Below are positions 45,776 to 54,669 of a stretch of DNA of 64,000 nt, one piece after another. Below the pieces are notes generated by a model, which saw nothing but the letters and a program-made list of their open reading frames with translations, was not told the DNA's origin and did no database searches. Both the position numbers and the translations under genes were made by a program. How positions within the stretch are numbered: position 1 is the stretch's first letter; every line of letters begins with the position of its first letter. This stretch comes from CALBZE01 sp036381255 (GTDB taxonomy: Bacteria; Gemmatimonadota; Gemmatimonadetes; Longimicrobiales; RSA9). The stretch lies in the NCBI GenBank assembly GCA_036381255.1, contig DASVDG010000131.1, forward strand, positions 3,275 through 67,274. The letters are read 5' to 3'.

Positions 45776-47986
45776 CTACCGCCTTCCCAGCAGCTCCGCC
45801 ACCAGTGCCTCCGCCTGGTAGATGTCCCGCAGCGCCATCAGGATCCCCGCCGAGTGGACGCCGACGGCGCGGGCGCCGGTTTCGGTGCGGAAGAGGAACT
45901 CGTTGGGCAGCCCCTCGATGTTGCTGTCGAAGGCGACGCCGACGACGCGGGCCTCGCGGTCGATCATGGGGCTGCCGCTGTTGCCGCCGGTGATGTCGTT
46001 GGTGGTCACGAAGTCGAACGGTGTGTCGAGCGCGACGTGCTCGCGGCGCTCGGCGAACGACTCGGGGAGCGTGAACGGCATCTGGTTGTCGAAGTTGTAG
46101 GCGCGTTCGTAGATGCCCCAGAACGACGTTTTCGCGGGCGCGACGGTGCCGTTGTAGGGGTAGCGTCGCATGATGCCGTCGCTGATGCGGAGCGTGAAGG
46201 TCGCGTCGGGCGGGAGCTGGGTGCCGTAGACGGCGAAGAGCGCGCGGGCGAGGCGTTGCTGCTGGAGCGCCTGTTCGGCGGTGAGCGCGTCCCAGCGCGG
46301 CCGAAGCTGGCGAAGCATCTCGTCCATGTGGATCGCGAGGCGGATCATGGGGTCGTCGCTGGCCTGGAGCGCGGCGGGACCGCCCTGGATCAGCGACTCG
46401 CGGAACGCGACGTCGGCGACGCGGGTGGAGCGGACGAGTCGTTCGGCGGCCTGCTGCGGGTTCTCGCCGGGCTGGAACGCGAGGCGGATGAACGGGTCGT
46501 TGGGCGGCAGCCAGCGGCGGGCGAGGTCGAGGCGGATCGCGAGGGTGCGGGCGCCAACCTCGGGGTTGACGGGGGTCGGCCGGCGCAGCACCTGCTCGAC
46601 CTGCGCGACCTCCTGCGGGCGATAGCCTTCGAGGCGTTCGGCCTCGGGGCGGGCGGATTCGCGGATGTAGCGCACGAGCGTGCCTGCGAGCTGGGAGTAC
46701 GGGTCGCCGAGGAACTCCCAGTCGTTGATGTTCAGCCGGGGGCTGACGTAGAGCTTGTCGCGCTGGATGCGGGCCATCTCGTCCCAGGCGTCGCCGTACT
46801 GGGCGCGGAGCTCCGGGTCGGCCTCGACGCGGCGGCGGAACTCGCGTTCCCAGCGGATCTTGGTGCCGACGAGCACGGTGTCGCGCAGCCCGGCGAACTG
46901 GCCCGAGTAGGCCTTGATACTGTTCTCGATACCGAAGAGCTGGTCGCGGACCTGGCGTTCCTGCTCGGGTCCCATCGAGGCGACCCACCGGAGGAAATCG
47001 CGCTGGCCCTCGAGGTACTGGATCAGGAACGGGTGCCGGTACTGCTGCTCGTACATGAGCTGGGACAGCGTGATCTGGCGGCTGGTCGAGCCGGGGTTCC
47101 CGGTGATGAAGACGAGCTCGCCTTCGCGGGCGCCGTCGCGGTCCCATTCGAAGTAGTGCGGCGTGCGGGCGGGCGAGCGGCCGTCCGGCTGGTACGCGCG
47201 GACGAAGGCGACGTCGAGCGCGTAGCGCGGGTAGGTGAAGTTGTCGAGGTCGCCGCCGTAGAATCCGGCCTGGAGCTCGGGCGCGAACACGAGCTTGACC
47301 GGCTGGTAGCGCCGGTACCGGTAGAGGCGGTACTGCCCGCCGTGGAAGAGCTCGACGACCTGGCATTCGAAGTCGGTCGTCTCTTCACACTCGGTCTGGA
47401 TCGCCTCGATCTCGGCCTCGCGTGCGCGGGCGGCGGCGGTCGGGTCGGCGCCGGCCGGCGTTGCGCCCTGGACGCGCTGCGTGACGTCGCCGATCTCGAC
47501 GAGCTGGTCGAGGAAGAGGTCGGGGCAGAGCGCTTCCTCGTCGCGTGTGGCGGCGTAGAAGCCTTCGACGACGTAATCGACCTGCTCGGTCGAGACGGCC
47601 TCGATGCACTCGCGGGCGCAGTGGTGGTTCGTCATGACCAGCCCTTCGGGCGAGACGAACGAGGCGGAGCAGATCTCGCCGTAGCGGACGGAGGCGAGGC
47701 GGACGTGGTCGAGCCACTGCGGCGTCGCCTCGAAGTCGTACGTCTCGCGCCAGTACTCGAGCGGCGGGTTCTCGAACGTCCACATGGTGCCCAGCTCGGT
47801 GCCGGTCAGCGTGACGCGGTCGGCGGTGCGCCGGGCGGCCTCGGACGGCTCGAGCGGGTCTTCGGCGCGTTCGGCGGCGGCGGGCGCGGGCGTTTCCGGC
47901 TCTGCGCGGGCGCCGCAGGCGCCCGCGGCCAGGGCGAGCGCGAGCGCGAGGGAGCGCTGGAGGCGCGGGAAAGAAATGTGTGTCAT
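45776..47986 (-). CDS. S46 family dipeptidyl-peptidase (DPP7/DPP11-like)
   Basis: 736 aa. Periplasmic chymotrypsin-fold dipeptidyl-peptidase of non-fermenting bacteria. The N-terminus is hydrophobic with a possible weak lipobox (AGACGA). Catalytic residues: His pair 121/122 in MTNHHCARE, Asp 248 in GGDLDNFTYPRY, and S670 in TGGNSGSPMID. The residue at the S1-pocket position, 18 after the nucleophile, is Ser688 (AFDSNIEG); DPP7 has Gly and DPP11 has Arg there as I recall the family. The ATG at 47986 has GGAG upstream. It ends a run of three minus-strand genes (GMC oxidoreductase, PLP enzyme, peptidase). Confidence 0.95.
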   Translation of the reverse strand: MTHISFPRLQRSLALALALAAGACGARAEPETPAPAAAERAEDPLEPSEAARRTADRVTLTGTELGTMWTFENPPLEYWRETYDFEATPQWLDHVRLASVRYGEICSASFVSPEGLVMTNHHCARECIEAVSTEQVDYVVEGFYAATRDEEALCPDLFLDQLVEIGDVTQRVQGATPAGADPTAAARAREAEIEAIQTECEETTDFECQVVELFHGGQYRLYRYRRYQPVKLVFAPELQAGFYGGDLDNFTYPRYALDVAFVRAYQPDGRSPARTPHYFEWDRDGAREGELVFITGNPGSTSRQITLSQLMYEQQYRHPFLIQYLEGQRDFLRWVASMGPEQERQVRDQLFGIENSIKAYSGQFAGLRDTVLVGTKIRWEREFRRRVEADPELRAQYGDAWDEMARIQRDKLYVSPRLNINDWEFLGDPYSQLAGTLVRYIRESARPEAERLEGYRPQEVAQVEQVLRRPTPVNPEVGARTLAIRLDLARRWLPPNDPFIRLAFQPGENPQQAAERLVRSTRVADVAFRESLIQGGPAALQASDDPMIRLAIHMDEMLRQLRPRWDALTAEQALQQQRLARALFAVYGTQLPPDATFTLRISDGIMRRYPYNGTVAPAKTSFWGIYERAYNFDNQMPFTLPESFAERREHVALDTPFDFVTTNDITGGNSGSPMIDREARVVGVAFDSNIEGLPNEFLFRTETGARAVGVHSAGILMALRDIYQAEALVAELLGRR

Positions 47987-48003
47987 GGCGGTCTCCACGG
48001 TGC

Positions 48004-49080
48004 TCAGCCGCGTTCGAGGTATCGGCGGAAGGCGTCCGGCAGCGCTTCGACGCGTGCGCCTTCCGGCGCGTCGGGCTCCACGCTGCTGAAGGTGTTCCAG
48101 AAGAGACGGACCCGGTCCGCCGGCCCGGCGGCCGCGGCGAGGAGATCCGCTGCGGTCTTGGCCGTGTAGGTCGGGTCCAGCCCGAGTCCGGCCGCGGCGA
48201 ACGTCTCGGCCGCGGCCCGTCCCGCCGCGGTCGGGTGGCCGTATCCGACGCCGAACTGCTCGTGGTGCAGCCGGATCCGCGCGAGCGCGGCCTCCGGCGG
48301 CGGCGCGGGGATGCCGGCGCTCTGCAACAGTCGGACCGTCCGCACGGCAAGGCGGCGCATGCTCCAGTCGTTCGTGACCAGCCGGCTGGCGATGCGGATG
48401 GCGCGGATGCGCGTCTCGAGGCCGGCCATCGCGCAGCCGATCGCGAGCCCGACGGCCGTGCCGAGCGTGCCGGCGGCGACGTGGATCGCGTCCGGGCGCG
48501 GCGCCTCGCCCTCCGCGACCTGTTCGGCCAGCTCGAGCGCGCCGCTGACGTACCCGAGCGTGCCGACCGGGTCCGAGCCGCCGGGCGCGATGACGCACAC
48601 TCGTTCCCCGCGGTGCGCCCGCCGGGCGCGCATCAGCTCCAACGGTACGAGCTCCATGCGCGGCGCCCAGCGGAGCTCCGCGCCGAGCGCCCGGTCGAGC
48701 AGCAGCACCCGGCGCACGTGGTCGGTGAGCGGCTGCGGGAAGAGGACGAGCGTGACGTCGAAGCCGAGCGCGCGGCCGTAGACCGTGGTCGCGAGGGCGT
48801 GGTGGGAGCCGGCGGCGCCCGCCGTGACCAGCCGCGTCGCGCCGTCGGCGCGCGCCCGTGCCAGCAGGAACTCCAGCTTGCGGACCTTGTTGCCGCCGTA
48901 GCTCGCGCCGGAGCGGTCGTCGCGCTTGATCCAGAGCGTCGCGCCGCCCGTGGCGCCCAGCGCGAGCGGCTCGACCGGCGTCGGCAGGGTGCCGAGCGGC
49001 GTCCACGGCAGCCGCGCGGCGGCGGCGGGGTGGCGACGGAACAGCGCCGGCGCCTCGGCGCGCATCGCGTCCGCGCTCAA
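48004..49080 (-). CDS. PLP-dependent D-cysteine desulfhydrase / ACC deaminase-like enzyme
   Basis: 358 aa. Fold-type II PLP enzyme. The PLP lysine is K65 in SYGGNKVRKLEFLLARA; TAGAAGSHHALATTVYGRALG and the phosphate-binding AAGTLGTAVGLAIG follow. The family includes 1-aminocyclopropane-1-carboxylate deaminase and D-cysteine desulfhydrase; I see nothing that separates them, although D-cysteine or a related D-amino acid is the more common role outside rhizobacteria. The start is probably TTG at 49080 (GGAG 8 nt upstream); ATG at 49065 is too far from that site. The S46 peptidase gene starts 17 nt downstream. Confidence 0.9.
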   Translation of the reverse strand: MSADAMRAEAPALFRRHPAAAARLPWTPLGTLPTPVEPLALGATGGATLWIKRDDRSGASYGGNKVRKLEFLLARARADGATRLVTAGAAGSHHALATTVYGRALGFDVTLVLFPQPLTDHVRRVLLLDRALGAELRWAPRMELVPLELMRARRAHRGERVCVIAPGGSDPVGTLGYVSGALELAEQVAEGEAPRPDAIHVAAGTLGTAVGLAIGCAMAGLETRIRAIRIASRLVTNDWSMRRLAVRTVRLLQSAGIPAPPPEAALARIRLHHEQFGVGYGHPTAAGRAAAETFAAAGLGLDPTYTAKTAADLLAAAAGPADRVRLFWNTFSSVEPDAPEGARVEALPDAFRRYLERG

Positions 49081-49123
49081 CGCCGTCGCTCCGGGCGCGC
49101 GCCGTCCGAGCCGGGCCAGATGG

Positions 49124-51130
49124 TCATCGCAGTGATTCGCTGGCCCGCTCCGCGACGGCGGAGGCGAGCGCCATGATCGTGACCTGCGGCGGCACGCCGA
49201 CGGAGGTCGGGAAGAGGGAGGCGTCGCAGACGAAGATGCCGGGCGCGCCGCGGACGGCGCCGGTGGGGTCGATGGCGCTCGTCGCGGCGTCGGCGCCCAT
49301 GGCGCAGCTCGCCTGGGGGTGGACGGAGCTGAGCGGCGTGGTGTGGCGGCGCAGTCGAGCGTCGGCCATTGCGTCGGCGAGGGTCGCCTCGTCGTGGACG
49401 GCGGGCGCGCCGGCGAGCGGGAGGTGCACGCGACGGGCGCCGGCGGCGAGGTAGATGCGGGCGAGCGCCTCGATGCCGCGGAGCAGCGATCGGCGGTCGT
49501 GGCGGCCCGGCCAGTAGGCGGCAAGCGGTCGCCCGCCGGGTCCGACGCGGACGCGGCCAGCGCTCTCGTCGTGGAGCAGGACGGATGCCGAGGCGAGGCG
49601 GGGCAGCTCGCGCATGATGGCGCGATGGCGTGCGCCGAGGCCGGGCGCGAGCGTGCCCATGAGGCCGGGCCAGGGGGCGGGGTTGGGGAGCAGGAGGAAT
49701 CCGCGGCGTCCGTCGTGGAAGAAGGAGGCGAACTCCTCGACGAGGACGGCCTGGGGCAGGCCGCGCCAGGCGATGATGTCGTTGTCGAACGCGGCGATCA
49801 CGGTGGCCGCGGGGTGGAGCCGCAGCCCGTGGCCGACGCGGTCGTTCCCGAGTCCGCTGCGCAGGAGCAGCGCGGGCGTCTCGAGCGCGCCGGCGCCGAG
49901 CAGCACGACGGGCGCCTGGATCACGGCGCGCCGACCGGTCGGCCGGCCGTCGGCGTCGCGGAGCGTGCAGACGACGCGGCGCGCGCCGGCCGTGCCCTCG
50001 ATCCGTTCCACGGCCGCATCGGCCAGGATCCGCGCGCCCGCGTCGAGCGCGCGCGGCACGAACGTCAGCGCCGCGTTGTTCTTGCGATCGTACGCGCAGC
50101 CGAGCATGCAGTAGCCGCACCCCGAGCATTCGATGCGGTTGTGCAGCGCGAGGCGCCAGCGCCAGCCGAGGCGATCCGCGCCGCGGCGCAGCGCGTCGTT
50201 GTTGGGGTTGATGCGGTCGGCCGGGATCGGCACCGCGCGGAGCGTCTTGATCGCGTCGGCGACGTGGCGGTCGAGCTCGGCGTCGTCGATGGCGAAGCCG
50301 TGCTCGTCGCGCCAGCGGCCGACGATCCCGGCGGGCGGTCCGTAGACCAGGCCGGTGTTGTGCAGCGTCGAGCCGCCGACGCCGCGTCCCTGGAGGATCG
50401 CGATCGCCTTGTCCGCCGTCGCGCGCAGCCCGGCCTCGTGGTAGAGCAGCGGCAGCATCTCGAGTTCCCGCTGCGAGTACTCGGCCGCGGTGGGCGCACC
50501 GCCGGCCTCGACGCCGACGACATCGACGCCGAGTGCGGCGAGCCGGGCCAGCGCGGCGGCGCCGCCGGCGCCGATCCCGATGACGACGGCTTCGGCGCGG
50601 AGGCGCAGGTCGGCGTCCACGCGCCGGCCGAGGGTGATGCCGGCGACCGGGCCGGAGCCGAGCTCGGGCAACGGCGCGGAGCGCGCCCGGCGGGATGTAG
50701 ACCCGGCGGCGGGCGCGCTCGGGCGGCTCACCGCGGGCACGTCCACGCGCCCGAGCCACGGCCCGTCGTAGCCGACGGCGGGCCACGCGGCATCGCGGCC
50801 GTAGTACGCGAGCATCGACAGCGCCTTCAGCACCGCGGCGCCCTGCCGGCGCGGCGCGAGGCGGCTCGACGCCCAGGCGGCGAGGTACGCCTCGCGGTCG
50901 GCCGGCGGCAGCGTCGTGAACCGGCCCGGCCGGAGGCGGAGGAGCGGTGCGCCGTACTCCAGCGCCAGGAGCAGCGCCCGGAGCTGGAACCGGTCTACGC
51001 GGGAGAGACGCTCCAGGAACGGCGCCACCGCATCCGCCGCATCGGCGCCCGCGGGCTCGCCCGTCGCCGCGCCTACGACCGCCGTGAAGATTCGCTTCTC
51101 GACCGGGCTCCACCCGGCTGATGTCTCCAT
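49124..51130 (-). CDS. GMC-family FAD oxidoreductase
   Basis: 668 aa. The first ~110 residues form a helical domain, possibly related to gluconate dehydrogenase subunit 3-type regions. Then a linker with Ser/Pro/Arg, and the FAD-binding GxGxxG VVIGIGAGGAAALARLAALGVDVVGVEAG at ~180. GRGVGGSTLHNTG is the GMC signature. A Cys cluster ECSGCGYCMLGCAYDRKN resembles that of long-chain alcohol oxidases. The catalytic region is SVHPQASCAMG, followed by VCDASLFPTSVGVPPQVTIMALA. The substrate is unknown (an alcohol or sterol-like compound). The ATG at 51130 is used. No cytochrome subunit is adjacent. Confidence 0.92.
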   Translation of the reverse strand: METSAGWSPVEKRIFTAVVGAATGEPAGADAADAVAPFLERLSRVDRFQLRALLLALEYGAPLLRLRPGRFTTLPPADREAYLAAWASSRLAPRRQGAAVLKALSMLAYYGRDAAWPAVGYDGPWLGRVDVPAVSRPSAPAAGSTSRRARSAPLPELGSGPVAGITLGRRVDADLRLRAEAVVIGIGAGGAAALARLAALGVDVVGVEAGGAPTAAEYSQRELEMLPLLYHEAGLRATADKAIAILQGRGVGGSTLHNTGLVYGPPAGIVGRWRDEHGFAIDDAELDRHVADAIKTLRAVPIPADRINPNNDALRRGADRLGWRWRLALHNRIECSGCGYCMLGCAYDRKNNAALTFVPRALDAGARILADAAVERIEGTAGARRVVCTLRDADGRPTGRRAVIQAPVVLLGAGALETPALLLRSGLGNDRVGHGLRLHPAATVIAAFDNDIIAWRGLPQAVLVEEFASFFHDGRRGFLLLPNPAPWPGLMGTLAPGLGARHRAIMRELPRLASASVLLHDESAGRVRVGPGGRPLAAYWPGRHDRRSLLRGIEALARIYLAAGARRVHLPLAGAPAVHDEATLADAMADARLRRHTTPLSSVHPQASCAMGADAATSAIDPTGAVRGAPGIFVCDASLFPTSVGVPPQVTIMALASAVAERASESLR

Positions 51131-51178
51131 GCGATCGAAGGTAAAGCGACGACGCGCCGGCGTACAGGCGCACGATCG

Positions 51179-51216
51179 GGCCCGGGCGCGCCGATCTTCG
51201 GTGCGACGCCCGGGCC
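51179..51216 (-). terminator. Hairpin between the small secreted protein and the GMC gene
   Basis: GGCCCGGGCG (51179-51188) pairs with 51207-51216, with further pairing inside. 26 nt past the stop of the secreted-protein gene on the minus strand. No T-tract. Confidence 0.5.
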
Positions 51217-51241
51217 GCCCGCTCCGGCTACGACCGCGCCG

Positions 51242-51697
51242 CTACCCGGCCGCGCCCACCGACGACCGCCGCGGCGAGGACGTCGGCCGGTGCGCGCCGC
51301 CCGAATTCTGCTCCTGCGCCCGCAGCACCGTCAGACACCAGATCTGCGCCGCGCGGTAGATCAACTCCTCCTCGCTCCGCCCCTCGAACGTCGTCTCGAT
51401 CGGCTCCGGGAACGGCGTCACCATCCGCTGGCCGGTCTGCGGGTCGACCTCTACTATTCGGTCGAGACTGGCGTCCGCCGCCACGCCGCGGCTGCCATCC
51501 TCCAGCGAAGCCGAGCGGTTCCAGTTCACGGTCCATGGCGCTTCGACGGCGTAGCCGTCGGAGAACTCGATCGTCGTCGTCAGCCGGTTGCCGTCCAGGT
51601 CCGCCCGGCACGCCGGCGCATTGGCGGGTGCCTGGGCACTCAGCCCGACGGGCGCCACGAGCGCCAGGGCCGCGACGGCTGTCATCAGAAAACGCAT
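51242..51697 (-). CDS. Small secreted protein, unknown function
   Basis: 151 aa. Signal peptide MRFLMTAVAALALVAPVGLSAQA with a likely cleavage after SAQA. The mature part has two Cys (PACRADLDG and IWCLTVLRA) that could form a disulfide, and strand-like text around EFSDGYAVEAPWTVNWN. The Ser/Arg-rich C-terminus looks disordered. No family recognised. GGGAGGACGC before the ATG and an AT-rich promoter region upstream support a real gene. Confidence 0.65.
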   Translation of the reverse strand: MRFLMTAVAALALVAPVGLSAQAPANAPACRADLDGNRLTTTIEFSDGYAVEAPWTVNWNRSASLEDGSRGVAADASLDRIVEVDPQTGQRMVTPFPEPIETTFEGRSEEELIYRAAQIWCLTVLRAQEQNSGGAHRPTSSPRRSSVGAAG

Positions 51698-51755
51698 GCG
51701 TCCTCCCGCGTCGACTTCCGCTGGTAGAGGCGGGCGAAAAACCCGTCTCTGGCGT

Positions 51756-51783
51756 GATATAAAACAGCAAGAATAGGTCCCAA
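51756..51783 (-). promoter_or_regulatory. Candidate promoter of the small secreted protein gene
   Basis: Minus strand TTGGGA (51778-51783), 16 bp, TATATC (51756-51761), about 59 nt upstream of the ATG. The same AT-rich patch contains TATAAA on the + strand (51758-51763), which may serve the divergent MFS gene, but I find no matching -35 there. Confidence 0.35.
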
Positions 51784-51786
51784 CCG

Positions 51787-53133
51787 GTGAGCGGCATTCT
51801 CATGCGGCATCAGCGTTTAGGCGATCGGGCGGTGCGGGGGCTCAGGGCGGTCGTGCGAGGGAACGTGTTGTGGCTCGGGGTGGTCTCGCTGCTGAACGAC
51901 ACGGCGAGCGAGATGATCTTCCCGCTGCTGCCAGTGTTCCTGGTGCAGGTGCTGGGTGCGGGGCCGGCGTTTCTCGGGCTGGTCGAGGGGGTGGCGGAGA
52001 GCACGGCGAGCCTGGTCAAGCTGGGCGGCGGGTGGATTTCGGACCGGCTGGGTCGGCGCAAGGCGCTGGTGGGGTGGGGTTACGGGATCGCGGGTGCGGT
52101 GCGGCCACTGGTCGCGCTGGCGACGGCGCCGTGGCAGGTGCTGGCGGTGCGGTTCACGGACCGGCTCGGCAAGGGGGTGCGCACGGCGCCGCGGGACGCG
52201 CTGCTGGCGGAGTCGGCGCCGCCGGATCGGCGCGGCGCTGCGTTCGGCTTCCATCGTGCGGCGGACCACGTGGGCGCGGTGCTGGGACCGCTGCTCGCGG
52301 CGGGGCTGCTACTGGCGTACCCGGGCCGGCTGCGGTGGGTGTTCGCGCTGTCGGCGGTTCCGAGCGTGCTCGCGGTGTGGCTCGTGGTGTGGCGGGTCCG
52401 GGAGCAGGCGGGGCCGGCGGCGCGCGTGGAGGGTGGTGCGGCGCGGGGCGTGGGGGAGGACCGCGGCGTGGGTGCGGCGGGCGCGGTGGGGGGTGGCGAA
52501 GACCGGAGCGAGCCACCGCTGCCGGGTGCGGCCGGGGCGGTCCGGGGTGCCGCGCGGGTGCTGGAGCCGCGGTTCCGGAGTTTCCTGGGCGTGGTTCTGC
52601 TCTTCACGCTCGGCAACGCATCAGACGCATTCCTGCTGCTCCGGGCGGAGCAGCTCGGCGTGTCGGTCGCGCTGCTGCCGATCCTGTGGGGCGCGCTGCA
52701 CGTGAGCAAGTCGCTCTGGAGCGTGCCGGGCGGCGTCCTCGCGGATCGCGTCGGGTCGGGCCGCGTGGTCGTCGGCGGGTGGATCGTCTACGCGGCGGTC
52801 TACGCCGGGTTCGCACTGGCCGGAGCGGAGTGGCACGCGTGGGCGCTGTTCCTGGCGTACGGCCTGTTCTTCGGGCTGACGGAAGCGCCGGAGAAGGCGC
52901 TGGTCGCGAGCCTGGCGGTCGGCGGGCGGCGTGGCACGGCGTTCGGCGTCTACCACCTCGTCATCGGGCTGGCGGCGTTCCCTTCGAGCGTGGTCTTCGG
53001 CGCGATCTGGGAGGCGTTCGGCGCGCGCGTCGCGTTCCTTGCCGGTGCGGCGGTTGCACTGCTGGCGGCCGGGCTGCTGCCGTTGGCGCTGCGCGCGGGC
53101 CGCGGCGGGGACGGTGTCCGTGGCGCGGCGTGA
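51787..53133 (+). CDS. Major facilitator superfamily transporter
   Basis: 448 aa, 12 TM segments in two halves, separated by a low-complexity Gly/Ala/Arg/Glu loop (~210-255, GGAARGVGEDRGVGAAGAVG). The first half carries the MFS A motif GGWISDRLGRRKALVGWGYGIAGAVRPL and DRLGKGVRTAPRDALLAES, typical of a subfamily of unassigned drug/metabolite exporters. The second half repeats with GGVLADRVGSGRVVVGGW. The substrate is unknown. Start is GTG at 51787 (AGGT upstream) or ATG at 51802; both keep the first helix. Confidence 0.92.
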   Translation: MSGILMRHQRLGDRAVRGLRAVVRGNVLWLGVVSLLNDTASEMIFPLLPVFLVQVLGAGPAFLGLVEGVAESTASLVKLGGGWISDRLGRRKALVGWGYGIAGAVRPLVALATAPWQVLAVRFTDRLGKGVRTAPRDALLAESAPPDRRGAAFGFHRAADHVGAVLGPLLAAGLLLAYPGRLRWVFALSAVPSVLAVWLVVWRVREQAGPAARVEGGAARGVGEDRGVGAAGAVGGGEDRSEPPLPGAAGAVRGAARVLEPRFRSFLGVVLLFTLGNASDAFLLLRAEQLGVSVALLPILWGALHVSKSLWSVPGGVLADRVGSGRVVVGGWIVYAAVYAGFALAGAEWHAWALFLAYGLFFGLTEAPEKALVASLAVGGRRGTAFGVYHLVIGLAAFPSSVVFGAIWEAFGARVAFLAGAAVALLAAGLLPLALRAGRGGDGVRGAA

Positions 53134-53177
53134 AGTCGGGTCGGCGACGGGCGCGGCGGCCGCACGGTCGCGTTTTC

Positions 53178-53206
53178 TTGTTGCACGGCGGTGCGTTCCG
53201 TATGTT
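53178..53206 (+). promoter_or_regulatory. Candidate promoter of the class V aminotransferase gene
   Basis: TTGTTG (53178-53183), 17 bp, TATGTT (53201-53206), 66 nt before the ATG at 53272. It sits in a locally AT-richer patch after the MFS gene. Confidence 0.4.
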
Positions 53207-53271
53207 TGGGGCCGGATGTAAAGGCGCCCGCCGCCCCGGACGGCGGTCGACGGTCGGAGAGGGAGAACGCG

Positions 53272-54669
53272 ATGGACGAGGTGATGCGCGCGCTGCGTGC
53301 GCGGGAATTCAGTAGACTCGACGCGGCCGGGCACGTGTACCTGGACCACACGGGGAGCGCGCTCTACCCGGAGTCGCTGGTGCGGGCGCACGCGGAGCTG
53401 CTCGCGGGCGGCGTGTACGGCAACCCGCATTCGCGGAACCCGACGTCGCGGGCGAGCACGGCGGTGGTCGAAGCGGCGCGCGCCCGGATCCTGGAGTTCT
53501 TCGACGCGGATCCGGAGGAGTACGAGGCGATCTTCACGCTGAACGCGAGCGGCGCGCTGAAGCTGGTGGGCGAGGCGTACCCGTTCGGCGCGGGCTCGCG
53601 ATTCCGGCTCGCGGCGGACAACCACAACTCGGTCAACGGGATCCGCGAGTTCGCGGCGTCGCGGGGCGCGGACGTGCGGTACCTGCACCTCGACCACGAC
53701 CTCAGGATCCGGGACGTCGAAGCGGAGCTCTCCGGCGCGGACCGCTCGAAGCCGAACCTGTTCGCGTACCCGGCGCAGTCGAACTTCTCCGGCGTGAAGC
53801 ACCCGCTGGAGTGGATCGAGCTGGCGCACGAGCTGGGGTACGACGTGCTCCTCGACTCGGCGGCGTACGTGCCGACGAATCCGCTCAGCCTGCGTCGGGT
53901 GAAGCCGGACTTCGCGACGGTGTCGTTCTACAAGATGTTCGGCTTCCCGACGGGCGTCGGCGCGCTGCTCGCGCGGCGCGAGGCGCTCGGCAGGCTGCAG
54001 CGGCCGTGGTTCGGCGGTGGGACCGTACGCTTCGTCTCGGCGCAGAACCAGGTGCGCATCCTCTACCGGAACTGCGCGGCGTTCGAGGACGGCACGCTCA
54101 ACTTCCTGAGCATCGCGGCGATCCCGGCGGGGCTCGACTTCCTGGACGGGCTCGGCATGGGCCGGATCCAGGCGCACATCGCGGAGCTGACGGGGCTCTT
54201 GCTCCAGGAGCTGAAATCGTTGCGGCATCCGACGGGCGAGCCGCTGGTCCGGATCTACGGGCCGCAGGGCACGGAAGGCCGCGGCGGCACGGTCGCGTTC
54301 AACCTCGTCGACCCGAGCGGCAAGGTGATCGACTGCCGGGTGGTCGAGCTCGCCGCCGCCGAGGCGGGGATCTCGCTGCGGACCGGGTATTTCTGCAATC
54401 CCGGCGCAGCCGAGACATCGTTCGAGCTGCCGGAGGACGAGGCGCTGCGGTGCTACCAGGAGCTCGCCGGCGACGACTTCACGCTCTCGCAGTTCTCCGT
54501 CTGCCTTCACGACAAGCCGGTCGGCGCGATCCGCGCGTCGGTCGGCCTCTGCAACGACGAGCGCGACATCGCGGCGCTGACCATGCTGCTGCGGCGCTGG
54601 GCGGGCGTCTCGGCGGCGGGCGCGGCGGCCGCCGCGACGTCGCCGGGCAGGGGCGCGGCATCGGCATGA
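53272..54669 (+). CDS. Class V aminotransferase (cysteine desulfurase/MOCOS-like)
   Basis: 465 aa. PLP enzyme of the NifS/CsdA class. Landmarks: VYLDHTGSALYPESLVRAH, NPHSRNPTSRASTAVVEAAR, the PLP-lysine loop SFYKMFGFPTGVGALLARRE with K221, and RTGYFCNPGAAE late in the protein. The YLDHTGSALYP and SFYKMFGFPTG pieces match the aminotransferase part of molybdenum-cofactor sulfurases. The MOSC domain of eukaryotic MOCOS is absent. C-terminal RASVGLCNDERDIAALTMLL is normal. It could supply sulfur or act on selenocysteine/kynurenine-like substrates. AGGGAG 7 nt before the ATG. Its stop overlaps the next start (ATGA). Confidence 0.88.
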   Translation: MDEVMRALRAREFSRLDAAGHVYLDHTGSALYPESLVRAHAELLAGGVYGNPHSRNPTSRASTAVVEAARARILEFFDADPEEYEAIFTLNASGALKLVGEAYPFGAGSRFRLAADNHNSVNGIREFAASRGADVRYLHLDHDLRIRDVEAELSGADRSKPNLFAYPAQSNFSGVKHPLEWIELAHELGYDVLLDSAAYVPTNPLSLRRVKPDFATVSFYKMFGFPTGVGALLARREALGRLQRPWFGGGTVRFVSAQNQVRILYRNCAAFEDGTLNFLSIAAIPAGLDFLDGLGMGRIQAHIAELTGLLLQELKSLRHPTGEPLVRIYGPQGTEGRGGTVAFNLVDPSGKVIDCRVVELAAAEAGISLRTGYFCNPGAAETSFELPEDEALRCYQELAGDDFTLSQFSVCLHDKPVGAIRASVGLCNDERDIAALTMLLRRWAGVSAAGAAAAATSPGRGAASA

